DNA of 64,000 nucleotides from Sulfurovum sp. Its GTDB lineage: Bacteria > Campylobacterota > Campylobacteria > Campylobacterales > Sulfurovaceae. The translations under genes and the position numbers were made by a program. Positions 62,238-64,000 of this stretch are shown here, in pieces. Positions within the stretch are counted from its first letter, which is position 1. Every line of letters starts with the position of its first letter. Under the pieces are notes generated by a model, which was not told the DNA's origin, searched no databases, and worked only from the letters and a program-made list of their open reading frames with translations. Location of the stretch: contig NVUY01000006.1 in assembly GCA_002733215.1 (NCBI GenBank), positions 1-64,000 on the forward strand, read 5' to 3'.

Positions 62238-63170
62238 ATGAAAGAGACACTCAATGCTATATATAGTGGCTTTAGAGAGATACTAACATGGCATACTATG
62301 CGCTATGCATTAATTTCCGGAGCAATCGTTGCTCTTATCTGGGCAGTTATAGGATTTTTTGCATGGGATATTTTAGTAGGACTCAGTACTTCGTTTATAG
62401 AATTGCTTCCTTTTAAAATAATACGCTCCGATGGTGCATCTATGCTCTCTGCCTTTATATGGATCCAGTTGGTGCTCGTAACCTTTGCATTCATTTATAT
62501 ATTTATAGGCAATTTCATTCTTCGCTCTCTAGATAGAGATAAATATACTGCTTTTACAATATTGACCATCTTTGGAACTTCACTTTTTTGGGCAGTGGTA
62601 TGGTTTTTTATGCATGACTATATTCATGCACAGCTTGTAAATTTTTTAAGCACACTCCCCTTTGAAACCATAAAAAAAGGCTTTGCTTCACTGATGGCTT
62701 TTTATTTTATCTATAATGGTGTTGTTATGACTATGGTATTTTTTGCAAGTTTTTTCAGTGCCCCTCTCATGCGTGCTATAGAAGAAAAAAATGGTACAGA
62801 AGCTAACTTGGTACAAACCAATAGGTTTAGGTCAATGAAGTATACGCTTAAAGACAGTTTGATTTTCACTGCACTGGTAATAGTTCTTTTTCCTCTTGTG
62901 TTTATACCTGTTATCGATATGTTTGTGCAACTAGCCTTGTGGTCATGGTTTATCAAAAATACGATGAGTTATGATGCAGCATCTTTGGTTTATGAAGAGA
63001 AACAAGAAGAGGAGATAGCAAAACATAAACCTGCAGTATGGTTCATCTCTTTTGTGACAGTACTTTTCAATTTTCTGCCGATATTTAACATCTTTGGTCC
63101 ATTCTTCGGTGAAATAGCAATGTTCCGTTATTTTAAAAATATCAAAGAAGCCCAAAAAGAAGCAGAGTAG
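62238..63170 (+). CDS. EI24-domain integral membrane protein (CysZ-like)
   Basis: A 310-residue protein with six to seven hydrophobic segments. The EI24/CysZ-type pattern is recognisable: GFREILTWHTMRYALISGAI at the start, FFASFFSAPLMRAIEEKNG in the middle and the C-terminal FNFLPIFNIFGPFFGEIAMFRYF. CysZ imports sulfate, but EI24 members are diverse and the substrate is not predictable. GAGGGAGG (62222-62229) precedes ATG 62238. The AI-2E family gene follows 29 bp on. Confidence 0.75.
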   Translation: MKETLNAIYSGFREILTWHTMRYALISGAIVALIWAVIGFFAWDILVGLSTSFIELLPFKIIRSDGASMLSAFIWIQLVLVTFAFIYIFIGNFILRSLDRDKYTAFTILTIFGTSLFWAVVWFFMHDYIHAQLVNFLSTLPFETIKKGFASLMAFYFIYNGVVMTMVFFASFFSAPLMRAIEEKNGTEANLVQTNRFRSMKYTLKDSLIFTALVIVLFPLVFIPVIDMFVQLALWSWFIKNTMSYDAASLVYEEKQEEEIAKHKPAVWFISFVTVLFNFLPIFNIFGPFFGEIAMFRYFKNIKEAQKEAE

Positions 63171-63199
63171 GTTTACAAGCAAAAAAATAAGGATTATAT

Positions 63200-64000
63200 G
63201 TGAATAAGCAACACAGTATCGATATATACAAAATATGGTTAGGTTTGGCAGCGTTTATGATCATTATCGCAGGCGTAAAAGCCGCCCATTCCATTGTTGT
63301 ACTTTTTTTACTTTCTGTTTTTATAGCAACAGCCAGTGCCCCCGCGGTCTTTTGGTTGGAGAAACTAAAAATACCCCGTATTATTGCTTTTTTCATAGTG
63401 TTATCTACTGTAGTTATTGTACTTTTTGGATTTGGATATATACTTTCTACTTCTGTGGATAGTTTTTTAGCCAAGACACCTCAGTATCAAGCTAAAATCA
63501 TAGAAATTATCGACTATATGAGTTATTTATTAGGGAAAGTGGGTATTGAAATATCTGAAAGTCATTTAGAAAATATGTTGGATCCTTCAAATTTTTTAGG
63601 GTTTGCAGGAAGTTTCTTAACAGCACTTACTGCGATACTTTCAAATTCATTTATCATACTTTTAGGGACTACATTTTTACTCTTTGAAATATCGAACTTT
63701 AAAGAGAAACTTGTAATGATTCATCAAAATGATGAAACAGAAAATACTTATTTTGAAACTTTTGGACAAAAGATAAATAGATATCTGGCAATAAAAACTG
63801 TTATCAGCTTTGTAACAGCAGTGATCATTACATCAGGTCTCAGTATTTTGGGTATAGATTTTGCTCTTCTTTTGGGACTTATTGTATTTTTATTCAACTT
63901 CATTCCAAGTTTTGGTTCTATTTTAGCAGCGATACCTGCTGTATTGGTAGCACTCGTAGGTGTAGATGGAGAAAGTGTATTTTGGGTTATTCTTTTATAC
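63200..64000 (+). CDS. AI-2E family transporter, partial (runs off the window)
   Basis: From GTG 63200 (AAGGAT six bases upstream; the overlapping ATG is followed at once by a stop) the frame stays open to the last base, 267 codons. The protein is hydrophobic with TM pairs near residues 13-48 and 62-88, a periplasmic segment, and the family's pore motif GLIVFLFNFIPSFGSILAAIP near the truncated end. AI-2E family members export small molecules or act as Na+/H+ antiporters; some are wrongly named after autoinducer-2. The full protein is normally about 350 residues, so some 80 are missing. Confidence 0.85.
   Translation, partial: MNKQHSIDIYKIWLGLAAFMIIIAGVKAAHSIVVLFLLSVFIATASAPAVFWLEKLKIPRIIAFFIVLSTVVIVLFGFGYILSTSVDSFLAKTPQYQAKIIEIIDYMSYLLGKVGIEISESHLENMLDPSNFLGFAGSFLTALTAILSNSFIILLGTTFLLFEISNFKEKLVMIHQNDETENTYFETFGQKINRYLAIKTVISFVTAVIITSGLSILGIDFALLLGLIVFLFNFIPSFGSILAAIPAVLVALVGVDGESVFWVILLY

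Overview
The window looks like chromosome from a marine or hydrothermal Campylobacterota (Epsilonproteobacteria) of the Sulfurovum/Sulfurimonas type. The evidence is the conserved block hisB-kdsC-lptC-lptA-engB-membrane protein-mrdA, a sodium channel that aligns without gaps to the Arcobacter NavAb channel through its voltage sensor and filter, a monomeric NADP isocitrate dehydrogenase, AT-rich intergenic DNA and dense head-to-tail operons with 4-nt ATGA overlaps. No rRNA, tRNA, CRISPR array or prophage was seen. The species assignment is inference.

Layout. 1-90 is the 3' end (domains V and VI) of a group II intron that stops against the start codon of ybeY. 91-1465 holds ybeY and a Ca2+/Na+ exchanger. 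1578-10131 (minus strand) is an envelope and housekeeping block: tatD, mltD-like, rlpA, hisB, kdsC, lptC, lptA, engB, a short argA-type acetyltransferase, a small membrane protein and mrdA. 10252-15925 holds a membrane-tethered HPt protein, recN, nadK, aspS and adk. 16136-18321 holds a FadL-type porin and an exported protein of unknown function. 18524-21969 encodes an RND pump divided into two proteins. 22054-25166 holds a histone-deacetylase-like hydrolase, a small DNA-binding-like protein and three tandem YSC84/SYLF proteins. 25254-27194 holds a radical SAM/SPASM protein and an exported unknown. 27271-34411 is an operon of two MMPL-type RND exporters, a LolA-like protein and a DUF1302-like barrel.

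34554-40719 is an AT-rich defence island: a type III restriction-modification operon (mod and res) with a RecF/OLD-like ATPase and a small TOPRIM protein inserted between the two subunits. This is the best candidate for an undescribed system. 40877-44341 is the Pqi (MCE) lipid-transport operon with PqiA divided into two genes, followed by a divergent diacylglycerol-kinase-like gene. 45104-51268 is a second unusual operon: TonB receptor, DUF917 protein, two substrate-binding-like proteins and a membrane diguanylate cyclase, with no ABC permease. 51364-54046 joins RNase T2, a Pif1-like helicase and a cytochrome c. 54250-64000 contains psiE, icd, nhaA, a DsrE-like exported protein, a CPA2 K+/H+ antiporter, a NavAb-like sodium channel, two membrane proteins and a truncated AI-2E family gene that runs off the window.

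Three families of palindromic REP/BIME-like repeats lie between genes. Two families share the flanking tail TTAACTTAATG(G/C)C, which suggests mobilisation by one transposase type. Many start codons are TTG or GTG with good Shine-Dalgarno sequences, and several starts were moved for that reason.
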